A stretch of DNA of 64,000 nt from Palsa-872 sp036495195 (GTDB taxonomy: Bacteria; Chloroflexota; Dormibacteria; Dormibacterales; Dormibacteraceae): contig DASXNH010000048.1 of the NCBI GenBank assembly GCA_036495195.1, positions 1 through 64,000 on the forward strand. Reading direction: 5' to 3'. Under the pieces are notes generated by a model. That model saw nothing but the letters and a program-made list of their open reading frames with translations. It was not told the origin of the DNA and did no database searches. Both the position numbers and the translations under genes were made by a program. Position 1 is the first letter of the stretch. Every line of letters begins with the position of its first letter. Of this stretch, positions 34,649-43,378 are shown in pieces.

Positions 34649-36291
34649 GAGCTCACCGCGGTGGTGGCCTTCTGGCACTCATCGGTGGCAGGTGCGGAAA
34701 CCTGAACCGCCATCAAGGACCATCCGTTGCCCAGCTCCGGGCTGGCTGTACTGAACCATTGCGGATGGTCAGCAATGAAACTCTCATAGTCCGCAACCGA
34801 TTGACTGATCGGCCCGGGCGGCGAGATCAACATGAGCCGGGTGTGGGTGTTCCAAAGCCAGCACTGCAAGAGGGTGCCTGCCACGGCCTTGTGATCGCTG
34901 TAGCGATAACCCGCGGGGAGGTAATAGAAGGGGTCGTAGAACTGACTTGTGATCCTATCCCCGGGTATGCCACCATCCCGGGCCAGCACGTACAGAAGAG
35001 TCGGCTCGTCGCCGGGCAGGTTGAAGACGCCGCCTCGATAAGCCGGCTGGTTATAGACGGCAGCGATCGAATCGCCCAGTCGAACCTCGTATTGGAAGAG
35101 TGGCTCGGTCGTCCAGTAAGTCGCCTGAATTGGGAGCCACAACACCTGGACCGCGGCGAGCGCGGCAAATGTCACACCCCAGTTCGGCGCGCGCAACAGA
35201 CGCCATCGTTCAGGAAGCACTTTCAACAAGAGGACCGCAATCAGAATTGCCGCAAAATCCAGCGGAAACTCGAAACGCCGCTCCTTCCACTCGCTTGCAT
35301 ATCTCAAATAGGTTGCAAAGCTGAGTGCGGAGTACCCGAAGCCGAAAGTCAGGAGAAGGTACGAAGCCGGTCGCTTCCAAAGTGACCATGCGAGCCCGAC
35401 CACGCAAGCGACAACTCCAAGGCCGAGCGGAATCCACAGAAGCTGCTGGCCAGGGGTGAGGGTGGCGCCGGTACCGCCCGCGCCCAGACCGACAAACTGA
35501 AAGTTCACGTAGAGCGGATAGATTGGATTTCCTGTCTGGTCAAGGAGAAACTTGAAGTAGAGGCCCATCGTCAGAGCCCAGCCAAGGGCCAGTGGCCATC
35601 GCGCCCGAGCTGACCGGCCCGTAAGCCACGCGATCACCAGGCCGGCTCCATAAAGCCATGCCTCCACCCTGGCCATCGCGGCCAGAGCCCACGCGACACC
35701 TGCAAGAAGTCCGCGCTTGGGCGCCCACCAGATCCCCAGGAGGATGAGCGCGATCGCGATCGGCTCGGTCATACCCGCGACGTCGTTGAATATGGCGACC
35801 GGGGAAACCGCAGCGAATGTCGCGGCCGCGATTGCAACTTGCATGCCCCAGTAGCGCCGACAGATTAGAAAAATCAACACCACGGCGAGTGCGCCGAAGG
35901 CCAGACTCAACAGCCGCGCAAGGACGATATCGACCGATCCTGTGACGAAGAACAGGACATTCATCAATGCTGGATGGAGCAGGCCCCAGAAATACTCCCA
36001 ACCACGCATGTCCCAAAGTCGCCCATGCGACAGTCCGATTTCCTTGGTCAGATACGCGATCTGCCAGTGGTGATAAGCATCGGTGAACGGATCGCCCGCG
36101 TTCTGCGGGTCGGTGAACTTGAACAGGTAAACAAGTCGAGGCAAAACGGCACCCGCTGCAACCGCCAACATCCATCCGAAGGGCAGCGATGCGGGCTGTG
36201 ATTCCTGGGCCGGCTCGGCTGGCGCCTCGGTTTGATCAATCCGCCGCTCCTCCTCTTCCTCGTCGGCGAGGATCCTGGGCATCAGCTTCAT
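34645..36291 (-). CDS. GT-C-fold membrane glycosyltransferase (GT39-like)
   Basis: A 548-residue protein with an acidic cytosolic N-terminus, about 11-12 membrane segments and a C-terminal extracytoplasmic tail of about 120 residues. The first outer loop carries an acidic DPFTDAYHHW cluster, in the position of the catalytic Asp of dolichol-phosphate-mannose-type transferases (GT39/PMT, ArnT). It probably transfers a sugar from a polyprenyl carrier outside the membrane. ATG 36291 overlaps the previous stop (ATGA), and its own stop overlaps the methyltransferase start. Confidence 0.72.
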   Translation of the reverse strand: MKLMPRILADEEEEERRIDQTEAPAEPAQESQPASLPFGWMLAVAAGAVLPRLVYLFKFTDPQNAGDPFTDAYHHWQIAYLTKEIGLSHGRLWDMRGWEYFWGLLHPALMNVLFFVTGSVDIVLARLLSLAFGALAVVLIFLICRRYWGMQVAIAAATFAAVSPVAIFNDVAGMTEPIAIALILLGIWWAPKRGLLAGVAWALAAMARVEAWLYGAGLVIAWLTGRSARARWPLALGWALTMGLYFKFLLDQTGNPIYPLYVNFQFVGLGAGGTGATLTPGQQLLWIPLGLGVVACVVGLAWSLWKRPASYLLLTFGFGYSALSFATYLRYASEWKERRFEFPLDFAAILIAVLLLKVLPERWRLLRAPNWGVTFAALAAVQVLWLPIQATYWTTEPLFQYEVRLGDSIAAVYNQPAYRGGVFNLPGDEPTLLYVLARDGGIPGDRITSQFYDPFYYLPAGYRYSDHKAVAGTLLQCWLWNTHTRLMLISPPGPISQSVADYESFIADHPQWFSTASPELGNGWSLMAVQVSAPATDECQKATTAVSS

Positions 36292-38516
36292 GCCGTCGCC
36301 GCCTCCGAGGAGACACGATCGTGCGCCTGGGCAACCTGGAGGACCACCCGCTGGAGCGTGTCCAGGTGCCTTTCCCAGTCGAAACGCCGTACCCATTCGA
36401 ACGCGCGCTCGCCCGTCGCTTGATTGGCGCTCGGATCCTCGAGCAGCTTGGAAATCCCTGCCGCATAGTCACCGACGTCGAGTGGCTCCACAAGATGGCC
36501 CGTGTTGGGTCCCACGGTTACCGTCGGTCCCGCCTGGTTCCATGCGACCACGGGCACGCCTCTGGCCATCGATTCGATCACGCCCATCCCAAAGTCCTCC
36601 TCAGGCGCGGGATAGACGTAGACTGCCGCGCCCTCGTACAGGCGGTTCAACTCGTCCTCGGTTATTGCCCCGAGGAGAAGGACGCAGTCGCTGAGGTTCA
36701 GCTCAGCAGTCAACGCCCGAAGCGTTGTGGTGTGAGAGGTCGCCGGGCCCGGGACTATGAGCTGAACTTTGGGATGGTCTTTTCGCACCTTCTGCATCGC
36801 ACGAATTGCCAGGTCGAACCGCTTTTGGGGGTAGTGGCGATTGGTGAGCAGAACGTAGGGTCGCCGGATCGGATAGCCATTGATCGTCAGCCCACCGGCG
36901 AATCGTGAGTCACGCGACAATGGAAAACCTGATGCCGCCACATGGCATCCGGCTGGGCAGTCGACGGCTTCCCGCTTGTAAATCCTGCGGATGATGTCCC
37001 CGATGTAGTCACCATTGACGAGCAGCTGATCGGCCTCTTGGACCGAGCGCCTGTCGGCCCACGCGACGAACTTGGTCGCCCGCATCACGATCCCGGCCAG
37101 GAGCCGATAGTCGGCGTTGGCCACCCACCCGGTCTCGCGGTCGATGCTTCGCGGATAGACCAGACGGTTGGGCTGGTTGAGGTAGACGACGTATGGCACG
37201 TCGATGAGGCGGGCGGCCCACCACGCGATCCATGCGCTCGGCTGGTTGCAGGCCACAATCGCATCGACTCCGCGAAAGCGCCACGCATAGAGGGGCATGA
37301 GCAGCGAAGCGGCTGCCATCTGGATCGCCTCGCGGTATGGAAACCATCGGGGCAGCTGAGGGAGAAAAGTCCGCACTCGAACCTCACCGATCAGGTCCGG
37401 ATAGCAGCGCGAGGCGTCCACCGTTGGCGCGTAGCACTCGACCTTGAAGCCTCGCCGTCGGAGCCCCAGGACCTCTTCGATCACGATTCGCTCACCGCCA
37501 CCCGAATAGGTGAAGCCACAGTGGAACACGGCGATCTGGCGCGGGCCGCCCGCCCGCACGCGCCGCCGCCCGCCCACCAGCAGAAATCCCAGCGCGCCGA
37601 TGGCAAGCGCATAGCCCGCTGTCAGCCCGTGATACAGCACGATCGCCCCCGCGGCGACGGCGGGTGCCAGCCCCAAGCCGCCTCCAAGCACCAGCGATCC
37701 GGCGACCTCCAGGTTGCCGAGGTAGCCAGGCCCGGCCGGGACGGCGAAGCTCAGCAGAAGCGCCGGGTAGGCTGCCATCGCTTTCAACATCGGGACAGGC
37801 ACGCCGACGGCGGCGAAAAGGAGCGTGAAGTTGAACGCGTCGATGAGCAGCGCAAGCGCGGTCAGGGCGGCGAGCCGGGCGGCGAGTGCCGGCGTCCAGA
37901 GCCCGCGAGCCCCCGCACGGAATGCAAAGGCCTGTCCCGCGAGCGCCGCCGCAAACCTGGCAGGAAGCATGCGCCGGGCGACCGACGATCGGGCGATCCT
38001 GGGTCCGAGGACAGCCGTTCCCAGTACCGCGCTGAGCAGAGCGACGGCCAGGGCAGCGGCCCCCAGCAGACCTCGCGGCGCACTGACGGCACCCGTGGCA
38101 GCCACGAGCGCCAGAATGGCCAGCACGAGAGCGACTCCGGTCAGGTCGCAAGCCTTGTCGATGACGATTGTCGCCAGGGCGGATCCAGCCGGCACCCGAT
38201 GCCGCCGCCACAGCCACCAGGCGCGGGCCGCGTCACCCGACCGGATCGGGACCACATAGTTGAGGATGCCGCCCGCAGCCATCATGGCAAATGCCCTCAC
38301 CATGCCGACGGGCGCCAGCGGACGCAACAGCAGCAGCCATCGCCGAGCCCGGATCGAGCTGGTGACCACAAACAAGGCAAGCATCAGACCGACCGCGGGC
38401 CAGCTCTGCACTCGAGCGTGGCTGGCCACCTCGGGCAGCGAAACGGTGCGCAGCCACAACCAGAGCAGGAGGAGCCCGATCGCGGTCTGCATGGCCAGAC
38501 GCGCCCAGCGTTTCAC
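36288..38516 (-). CDS. LPG-synthase-type membrane domain fused to GT4 glycosyltransferase
   Basis: A 742-residue two-part protein. Residues 1-315 are a polytopic domain of the lysylphosphatidylglycerol synthase/UPF0104 family (RARRWLLLLRPLAPVGMVRA, LNYVVPIRSGDAARAWWLWR, LSFAVPAGPGYLGNLEVAGS). Residues about 325-742 are a GT-B glycosyltransferase of family 4, similar in its opening (CGFTYSGGGERIVIEEVLGL) to ALG2-type mannosyltransferases, with the donor-site PEEDFGMGVIESMARGVPVV. The membrane half could flip or bind a lipid carrier that the GT4 half elongates; that coupling is inference. It overlaps the exosortase stop at its start. Confidence 0.85.
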   Translation of the reverse strand: MKRWARLAMQTAIGLLLLWLWLRTVSLPEVASHARVQSWPAVGLMLALFVVTSSIRARRWLLLLRPLAPVGMVRAFAMMAAGGILNYVVPIRSGDAARAWWLWRRHRVPAGSALATIVIDKACDLTGVALVLAILALVAATGAVSAPRGLLGAAALAVALLSAVLGTAVLGPRIARSSVARRMLPARFAAALAGQAFAFRAGARGLWTPALAARLAALTALALLIDAFNFTLLFAAVGVPVPMLKAMAAYPALLLSFAVPAGPGYLGNLEVAGSLVLGGGLGLAPAVAAGAIVLYHGLTAGYALAIGALGFLLVGGRRRVRAGGPRQIAVFHCGFTYSGGGERIVIEEVLGLRRRGFKVECYAPTVDASRCYPDLIGEVRVRTFLPQLPRWFPYREAIQMAAASLLMPLYAWRFRGVDAIVACNQPSAWIAWWAARLIDVPYVVYLNQPNRLVYPRSIDRETGWVANADYRLLAGIVMRATKFVAWADRRSVQEADQLLVNGDYIGDIIRRIYKREAVDCPAGCHVAASGFPLSRDSRFAGGLTINGYPIRRPYVLLTNRHYPQKRFDLAIRAMQKVRKDHPKVQLIVPGPATSHTTTLRALTAELNLSDCVLLLGAITEDELNRLYEGAAVYVYPAPEEDFGMGVIESMARGVPVVAWNQAGPTVTVGPNTGHLVEPLDVGDYAAGISKLLEDPSANQATGERAFEWVRRFDWERHLDTLQRVVLQVAQAHDRVSSEAATA

Positions 38517-39091
38517 GCGGCGGCCTCGAGCTCGTCAGAGGTCAGGACTCCAAGGATCCAGCGATGGGCGAAAGCCCAGAACGCAAACAGCCATGCAACG
38601 ATGAGCAGGGTGCCTCCATAGTCGTGGACCAGCACCGCAGGCCAATACCCGAAGTCGGCCGCCACCATGCAGACGATCGTCATCCTCAACAGGTTCACCA
38701 GAACCGTCCCGAGCACCCCGATCAGCAGAACCTGGACCTTAGCCTCGCGCGAGTACGGCCCGCGAAGGCCGACCAGGCAGCTGAGCCCGAGCAGGATCAA
38801 GCTCTGCCAGCCGATACAGGTGGTTGATATGAGGAGCGTCTGCCGCTGGCCGGCCCAGTCCCAGACATAGAGCTGGCCTCCAGCCGCCTGGGCTTGGACC
38901 CCCAGCACGCCCAGGATGGCGACGACGGCCCGTGCCTCCGGCGCCGCCAACGAGAGCAGCGGATGCACCAGGCCGAACTGCCTGGTGGAGGCAGTCAGGA
39001 ACTCGTCGAACGTCGTGATGAAGGGAAGGATCAGAAGCATCCCGCAGCCCGCAGCCAGCAGGCCGACATAAACCGAACGCCTTTCCATCAT
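38513..39091 (-). CDS. Exosortase/archaeosortase family protein
   Basis: A 192-residue membrane protein with about six to seven hydrophobic segments and the catalytic triad of the family: Cys in TTCIGWQSL, Arg in VNLLRMTIV and His in VLVHDYGGT. Exosortases cleave the PEP-CTERM tail of exported proteins and join them to surface material. The ATG overlaps the stop of the upstream gene (TAATG), and that upstream gene ends in a PEP-CTERM tail, so enzyme and substrate are translationally coupled. A second ATG at 39088 is an alternative start. Confidence 0.9.
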   Translation of the reverse strand: MMERRSVYVGLLAAGCGMLLILPFITTFDEFLTASTRQFGLVHPLLSLAAPEARAVVAILGVLGVQAQAAGGQLYVWDWAGQRQTLLISTTCIGWQSLILLGLSCLVGLRGPYSREAKVQVLLIGVLGTVLVNLLRMTIVCMVAADFGYWPAVLVHDYGGTLLIVAWLFAFWAFAHRWILGVLTSDELEAAA

Positions 39092-41604
39092 TAGGCCGCC
39101 ACCCGGCGTAACCGACGACGACGCGTCCAGAGTCGCGTTGCGAATGGGATCGCCAGCGCGAAGCCCAGCAGCGCAGCTCCAGGCTCGGGAATGAAGATCA
39201 CCTGCGGAGTGGTGAAGTTGGTCCTCTGGCCGTTGTTGTTGCCATATCTCAGAGTCACCGGTCCGCCGCTGGTCCGCGCGATGCTGAGACACAGGAATTT
39301 GCCGGCCGGCACATTCGTGTTGGAGACCGTGGTGCCGACGTTGACGGTTGTTCCGGTGGCCTGGTTGACGCGCACCGGAACGTTGGTGAACGCCGCGATG
39401 TTCACCGGGGCTGTGGTGCAGCCGACGTTGTTACCGTATTTGAACGTCCAGCTCACCAAAGCATCAGCGCCGGTGTTCGACGTCCAGTACTGCCACGAAT
39501 AGGTGCCGGCGAAGATGGTCTGGGCACTTGCGGTTGAGGTGGCGACACCAGGCCACGCGCCGACGCCGGACGTCCACGTCGCGGGGCACGCGGGCGTGCA
39601 AGTGGTGTTGAAGACCTGGCTTCGCACGGTGTTGTTGGAAACGGTCGCGTCGAAAAGCGTCGGGTTGGTGCCGTTGCCGAACAGAAAGAAGGTGGAGCCC
39701 GCGGCGTCAGTTATTGGGGCCCGAACCGCACCCACCGCGACGGCGGCCAGAGCGGCGGCCATCGCGGCGACGACCACCCAGCCCAAGCGCCGGTTGTGAC
39801 GCGAGCGCATATGCGCGACCGGAGCGCCCGGCGGGCGCACGGGGGACAGTTGGCCATCTCCGACTCGCGCACGATGGCCCAGCAACCACCGGCGCAACAG
39901 CTGGAGGCGCCGCAAATGGTGCACCTCGTCAGTGATTCGACCCGTCTTGGGGGTTCGGAACCACGGGCCTTCTTCCTTGCTCAGCAGTCCCTTGATTGCG
40001 GCCCAGCCCTGGAAGGGGACCAGCGCGAATGACAGGACCACGGCACCAAGGACGCCTTGCAAATCGCGCGCAGGCGCCTCCTCGAGGATGAGACCGCCGA
40101 GGTTCATCAGCGGCAAGGCGAAGATGTTGGAGAACAGCAGTGCCCAGCCCAGGGCGGCCGTCCAACCCGGCACGTGCGTGTGGAAGACCATCTCGGAGAT
40201 CAACCACGCGAGCGTGCCGACGACGAAAAGTGCCGCCTGCAGGTAGTAGGTCGTGTCGAAAAGAAACTCGAGCTTCTCAAGAACCGTGACGAAAGGCGAC
40301 AGCATGATCGTCAGGAAGTACTTGCGAACGTTGAAGGTGTGCCCTTCGGCCCAACGCATTCGCTGGCGGGCCAGGCGCGAGAAAGTGCTTACGCATTCGG
40401 CGGGCGTCTCCGCCCATGGCGTATAGGCAACCTTGTAGCCGCGCGCATACAGCTTGAGGGTGAGCTCCCAGTCCTCCGTGATGCTCGTTCCCCAGCCGAT
40501 CTCTCGCAGGAGGTCCGCCCTGATCATGTAGGCCGTCCCCGCCACCATCTTCAGCGAGCCGACGGCATCCTGGAATGGGCGCTCGACCATATAGCTGCCG
40601 GCGTACTCCGCGCGTACCGCTTCGGTGAGCCAGCTCTCAGACTTGTTCAGTACATGCCATTGATAGCTCTGCACCGCGGCGACGTTGTCGCGCCGCTTGA
40701 GCTCGCCGTTCTGGTGGTAGAAGTGTGGTAGGAACCGGTCGATAGAGTCCGGAAAGGGAACCGAGTCAGCATCGAAGATGAGCACGTACTCCGCGCGCGA
40801 ATCCATGACCTTGAGCGCCTCGCGCAGCGCACCGCCCTTGTAGCCTGCTCGGCTGTTGCGATGCAGGATCTTGAACTTCGGCACGTTGGCCCAGCGCTCA
40901 AGAATCTGCTTCGAGTCGTCCGTCGAGTCGTCGACGACGATCACCTCATACTGCGGGTACTCGAGTTGCGATAGGGCTGTGAGCAGCCGCTCGATCACTC
41001 GTTTCTCGTTGTAAGCCGCGACGTGAACAGACACGAATGGGTGATATCCCAGGTCGATGTGATAGCCGTTCTTCAGGCCACCGGAGTGCTGCTTCCCGTT
41101 TCTGTTGCCGTTGCCGTTCGACCCATTCCGGCCAGACGCGAGGGTCGTGACGAGCACGATGACGGTGCTGAGGTAGTACTTGATCGCGTAGGCGAAGAAG
41201 ATGGCCCCAAGGAACAGTCCTGTGAACGCGAAACCGTAGGCCAGCCAGTCGGCGCCGCTTTGAACCTGCGATTGCGCGAAGAGGTCGGCGAAACCTCGAA
41301 GCAGCGCCGCCAGGGGTGCGATGGCGACGACCACCGCCAGCACCAGGATTCCGTCGAGCAGGGCGGTCCAGTACAGCTGGACGCGGTCCGGCCGCTGGCT
41401 GACCCACCAGACCTGAGACCCGATGAGGATCAGCCCGGCGAGCAGCAAGGCCAGGGCTACGCCATAGCGTGTGAGCGATTCAAAAAACCCAAGGACGAGG
41501 ATGCCGATTCCGGTGGCGAGCAAAAGGAAGCCGCCGACCAGGCCCCACGAAGCCTGGCGGCCTGGATCGCCATGCCCGTTATGCGCTGGCACGACTCTCT
41601 CCAT
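39091..41604 (-). CDS. GT2 synthase continuous with a PEP-CTERM secreted domain
   Basis: One open frame of 837 residues with two parts. Residues 1-580 form a processive-type GT2 glycosyltransferase: membrane segments near 20-170, VSVHVAAYNEKRVIERLL, IVVDDSTDDS, LIFDADSVPF, TSITEDWELTL and RQRMRWAEGH (the D, DxD, TED and QxxRW-type motifs), then four membrane segments. After a basic linker, residue 599 is a Met followed by a signal-like segment, a Thr/Asn-rich domain of about 170 residues and a C-terminal sorting signal IPEPGAALLGF plus hydrophobic stretch and RRRRLRR. The internal ATG (39810) has no ribosome binding site, so fusion or internal start are both possible. Start chosen at ATG 41604. 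Confidence 0.85.
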   Translation of the reverse strand: MERVVPAHNGHGDPGRQASWGLVGGFLLLATGIGILVLGFFESLTRYGVALALLLAGLILIGSQVWWVSQRPDRVQLYWTALLDGILVLAVVVAIAPLAALLRGFADLFAQSQVQSGADWLAYGFAFTGLFLGAIFFAYAIKYYLSTVIVLVTTLASGRNGSNGNGNRNGKQHSGGLKNGYHIDLGYHPFVSVHVAAYNEKRVIERLLTALSQLEYPQYEVIVVDDSTDDSKQILERWANVPKFKILHRNSRAGYKGGALREALKVMDSRAEYVLIFDADSVPFPDSIDRFLPHFYHQNGELKRRDNVAAVQSYQWHVLNKSESWLTEAVRAEYAGSYMVERPFQDAVGSLKMVAGTAYMIRADLLREIGWGTSITEDWELTLKLYARGYKVAYTPWAETPAECVSTFSRLARQRMRWAEGHTFNVRKYFLTIMLSPFVTVLEKLEFLFDTTYYLQAALFVVGTLAWLISEMVFHTHVPGWTAALGWALLFSNIFALPLMNLGGLILEEAPARDLQGVLGAVVLSFALVPFQGWAAIKGLLSKEEGPWFRTPKTGRITDEVHHLRRLQLLRRWLLGHRARVGDGQLSPVRPPGAPVAHMRSRHNRRLGWVVVAAMAAALAAVAVGAVRAPITDAAGSTFFLFGNGTNPTLFDATVSNNTVRSQVFNTTCTPACPATWTSGVGAWPGVATSTASAQTIFAGTYSWQYWTSNTGADALVSWTFKYGNNVGCTTAPVNIAAFTNVPVRVNQATGTTVNVGTTVSNTNVPAGKFLCLSIARTSGGPVTLRYGNNNGQRTNFTTPQVIFIPEPGAALLGFALAIPFATRLWTRRRRLRRVAA

Positions 41605-42145
41605 CGCCGAAGGCATCGGCGGCGCCGTTTGTGTTCGAGGCGTTCGCGTTCCAGGAGAGTTCCGCCGTGGCGAATCGGCGGTGGCCCCCTGGGGTGATCG
41701 TTGCCGGAGTGACAGCTCCTCGCTGCACTGCGCGCAACAGCTTGTCGACGGTCAGTCCCAACGTCCGGGCCGCGGTCCCGCTTCCCACCAGCTTGCATGC
41801 GTATGGCGCGAGCGCTTGGATCCGCGTCTCGGAGAACCGGTGGTGGCCGCCTGGTGTCACCCCGTCGGCGATCAGGTGCCCTTCCCGGCACGCCCTGATC
41901 ACCGTGTGCTGGCTGAGGCCAAGCAGGCGTGCCGCCTCACGGCTGCCGATGAGCTTCGTGCCGCTGATCAAGTTGGGGGCGGCTGCCGTGGCGTATGCCA
42001 CGACGTCGAGTAGTCGAAAGCGATGATGACCTCCGGGCGTGGTTTCAGCAGGAATGAGGGTCCGCCGCGCCACCGCGCGGAGAACTGTCGCCTGGCTGAC
42101 GCGCAGACGCTCGGCCGCCTCCCTCGAACTGATCAATGTGTGCAA
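41579..42145 (-). CDS. DNA-binding protein with three tandem MerR/excisionase-type HTH units
   Basis: A 188-residue protein built from three repeats of about 60 residues, each a winged-helix unit that ends in the wing motif PGGHxRF: SSREAAERLRVSQATVLRAV with TPGGHHRF; GSREAARLLGLSQHTVIRAC with TPGGHHRF; GSGTAARTLGLTVDKLLRAV with TPGGHRRF. There is no effector domain. It starts at TTG 42145 (or TTG 42136) and its end overlaps the GT2 start, so it is likely the regulator of the glycan/exosortase operon. Tandem heptamers lie at its own start. Confidence 0.85.
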   Translation of the reverse strand: MHTLISSREAAERLRVSQATVLRAVARRTLIPAETTPGGHHRFRLLDVVAYATAAAPNLISGTKLIGSREAARLLGLSQHTVIRACREGHLIADGVTPGGHHRFSETRIQALAPYACKLVGSGTAARTLGLTVDKLLRAVQRGAVTPATITPGGHRRFATAELSWNANASNTNGAADAFGDGESRASA

Positions 42146-42155
42146 GACGTGTGCA
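42138..42155. promoter_or_regulatory. Tandem GTGTGCA repeats at the start of the HTH gene
   Basis: GTGTGCA occurs at 42138-42144 and 42149-42155, an 11-base period that places both copies on one DNA face, covering the TTG start and the bases just before it. The gene encodes a protein with three HTH units, so autoregulation is a reasonable guess. Nothing else shows that these are binding sites. Confidence 0.4.
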
Positions 42156-42400
42156 GGACTAACGCAGCATTATGACGATCGGATCACGAGGTTCGGTGCA
42201 CCTTGAGATTCCTCGAGCGAAATCGTCGTTATGTCGTCGAAAATGCGCCGTAATCCGCTATATTGCTCACGAATTCCGCGCCTAAACTCCGCAGAGACGA
42301 TGGAGGCTGGGCGCAGTCTCAACCACATAAGAACTCACCCCCCGCAGCCAAGCTCGGTGCCGGAGTCGAGAGATCGCCCGGCCCGAGCCTTTTTATGGGT
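42146..42400. other. Leader region between rfbD and the HTH gene, with hairpin
   Basis: A 255-base gap with no convincing ORF, AT-richer than its surroundings around 42160-42260. A 6-base stem, GCTCGG (42352-42357) and CCGAGC (42383-42388), encloses a GC-rich internal segment; on the plus strand it is followed by CTTTTTAT, like a terminator, but no plus-strand gene leads into it. On the minus strand it would form part of a long leader of the HTH gene. I could not match it to a known riboswitch class. Confidence 0.4.
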
Positions 42401-43243
42401 TCATGAGCCTTGCCCATGCCAGTTGGCCGCCCACTCGGTAAGCCCTTCCCGCCACGGCCTGAGCGCGGCCGTCCGAACGGACCCGAGGCAACCGTTGAGC
42501 GGACGCGCCGCCGGCGCCGCAAGCTCGGCGCTGGACACCGCCTCGACCTCGGCCTCCACCCGGCACGCGGCCAGCGCGGCGCGAGCGAACTCATCCCAGC
42601 CGCAACAACCATCGGCGACGGCATGAACGACGCCATTCAGCTCGCCAGACGCGAGTGCGATGGCTGCACGCGCCAGGTCCCGGGCGTACGTGGGGTTCAC
42701 CCGCTGGTCGGCCACCACGCGGATCCGCTCGCCACGCCGGCCCCTCTCGACGATGCGCTGGGGAAAGCTCCCCCCCTTGATCGCCGAGCCCTGGTCCCCG
42801 AAAACCGCAGCCGTCCGGATGACCAGCGCTTCCGGCAGGACAGCCAGGACCGCCCTTTCGCCATCGAGCTTCGACCGGCCATAGACGCCAAGTGGATTGG
42901 CCTCGTCCTTTTCTATGTAAGGGCGCTCGAGGCGCCCGTCGAACACGAAGTTGGTCGAGAAATGGACCAGTTGCACGCCATGCCGGCTGCAGGCGGCGGC
43001 CGCGTTCTCGGCGCCCGAGGCGTTGACCGCGTAAGCCAGCTGTGGCTCGATTTCAGCTTTGTCGACAGCGTTGTAGGCGGCGCAGTTGAAGACGACCCCC
43101 GGCCGGTGACGGGTCAACGCGGCCTCGAGCCCCTCGCGGTCCGATAGGGACAGGTCGAGGCGCGATAGACCGGTGGCCCCAGGCAGAAGGCGCACCAGCT
43201 CAGAGCCAAGCTGTCCACCTGCCCCCAGCACCAGCGCCTTCAC
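42401..43243 (-). CDS. rfbD: dTDP-4-dehydrorhamnose reductase
   Basis: Last step of dTDP-L-rhamnose synthesis. The 280-residue SDR has VLGAGGQLGSELVRLL, CAAYNAVDKAEIEPQLAYAV, FSTNFVFDG, NPLGVYGRSKLDGERAV with the catalytic YxxxK, and VVADQRVNPTYARDLA. The usual FVFDG and YG(x)SK motifs fit RfbD/RmlD. rfbA, rfbB and rfbC are not in the window. It starts at ATG 43243 and is divergent from the NarL-type regulator. Confidence 0.9.
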   Translation of the reverse strand: MKALVLGAGGQLGSELVRLLPGATGLSRLDLSLSDREGLEAALTRHRPGVVFNCAAYNAVDKAEIEPQLAYAVNASGAENAAAACSRHGVQLVHFSTNFVFDGRLERPYIEKDEANPLGVYGRSKLDGERAVLAVLPEALVIRTAAVFGDQGSAIKGGSFPQRIVERGRRGERIRVVADQRVNPTYARDLARAAIALASGELNGVVHAVADGCCGWDEFARAALAACRVEAEVEAVSSAELAAPAARPLNGCLGSVRTAALRPWREGLTEWAANWHGQGS

Positions 43244-43378
43244 AAATTGGAAGGTATCAACAATCCAGGTTGGGCAAACTTCAGCAACCTTTAAGTATTC
43301 GCTTTACAGTTGCAGACAAGTAATGACCGGTCTCACCGAATACGGCGTATGGGTTGCCTCGATAGGTAGTGGTTTGTA
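43244..43378. other. Divergent promoter region rfbD / NarL-type regulator
   Basis: A 135-base AT-richer gap between two divergent genes, which must hold both promoters. A 7-base inverted repeat GTATTCG (43295-43301) and CGAATAC (43337-43343) and a second, GGTTG/CAACC at about 43268-43289, could be operator half-sites. I cannot fix the -10 or -35 elements. Confidence 0.4.

Noticed and set aside
36942..38621. 559-codon plus-strand open frame
   Set aside because: Antisense shadow of the LPG-synthase/GT4 gene; low-complexity Arg/Gly/Gln-rich translation without motifs.
42146..42400. c-di-GMP, c-di-AMP or cobalamin riboswitch
   Set aside because: I compared the gap on both strands with the conserved cores of these classes from memory and found only short resemblances, not the required core motifs.
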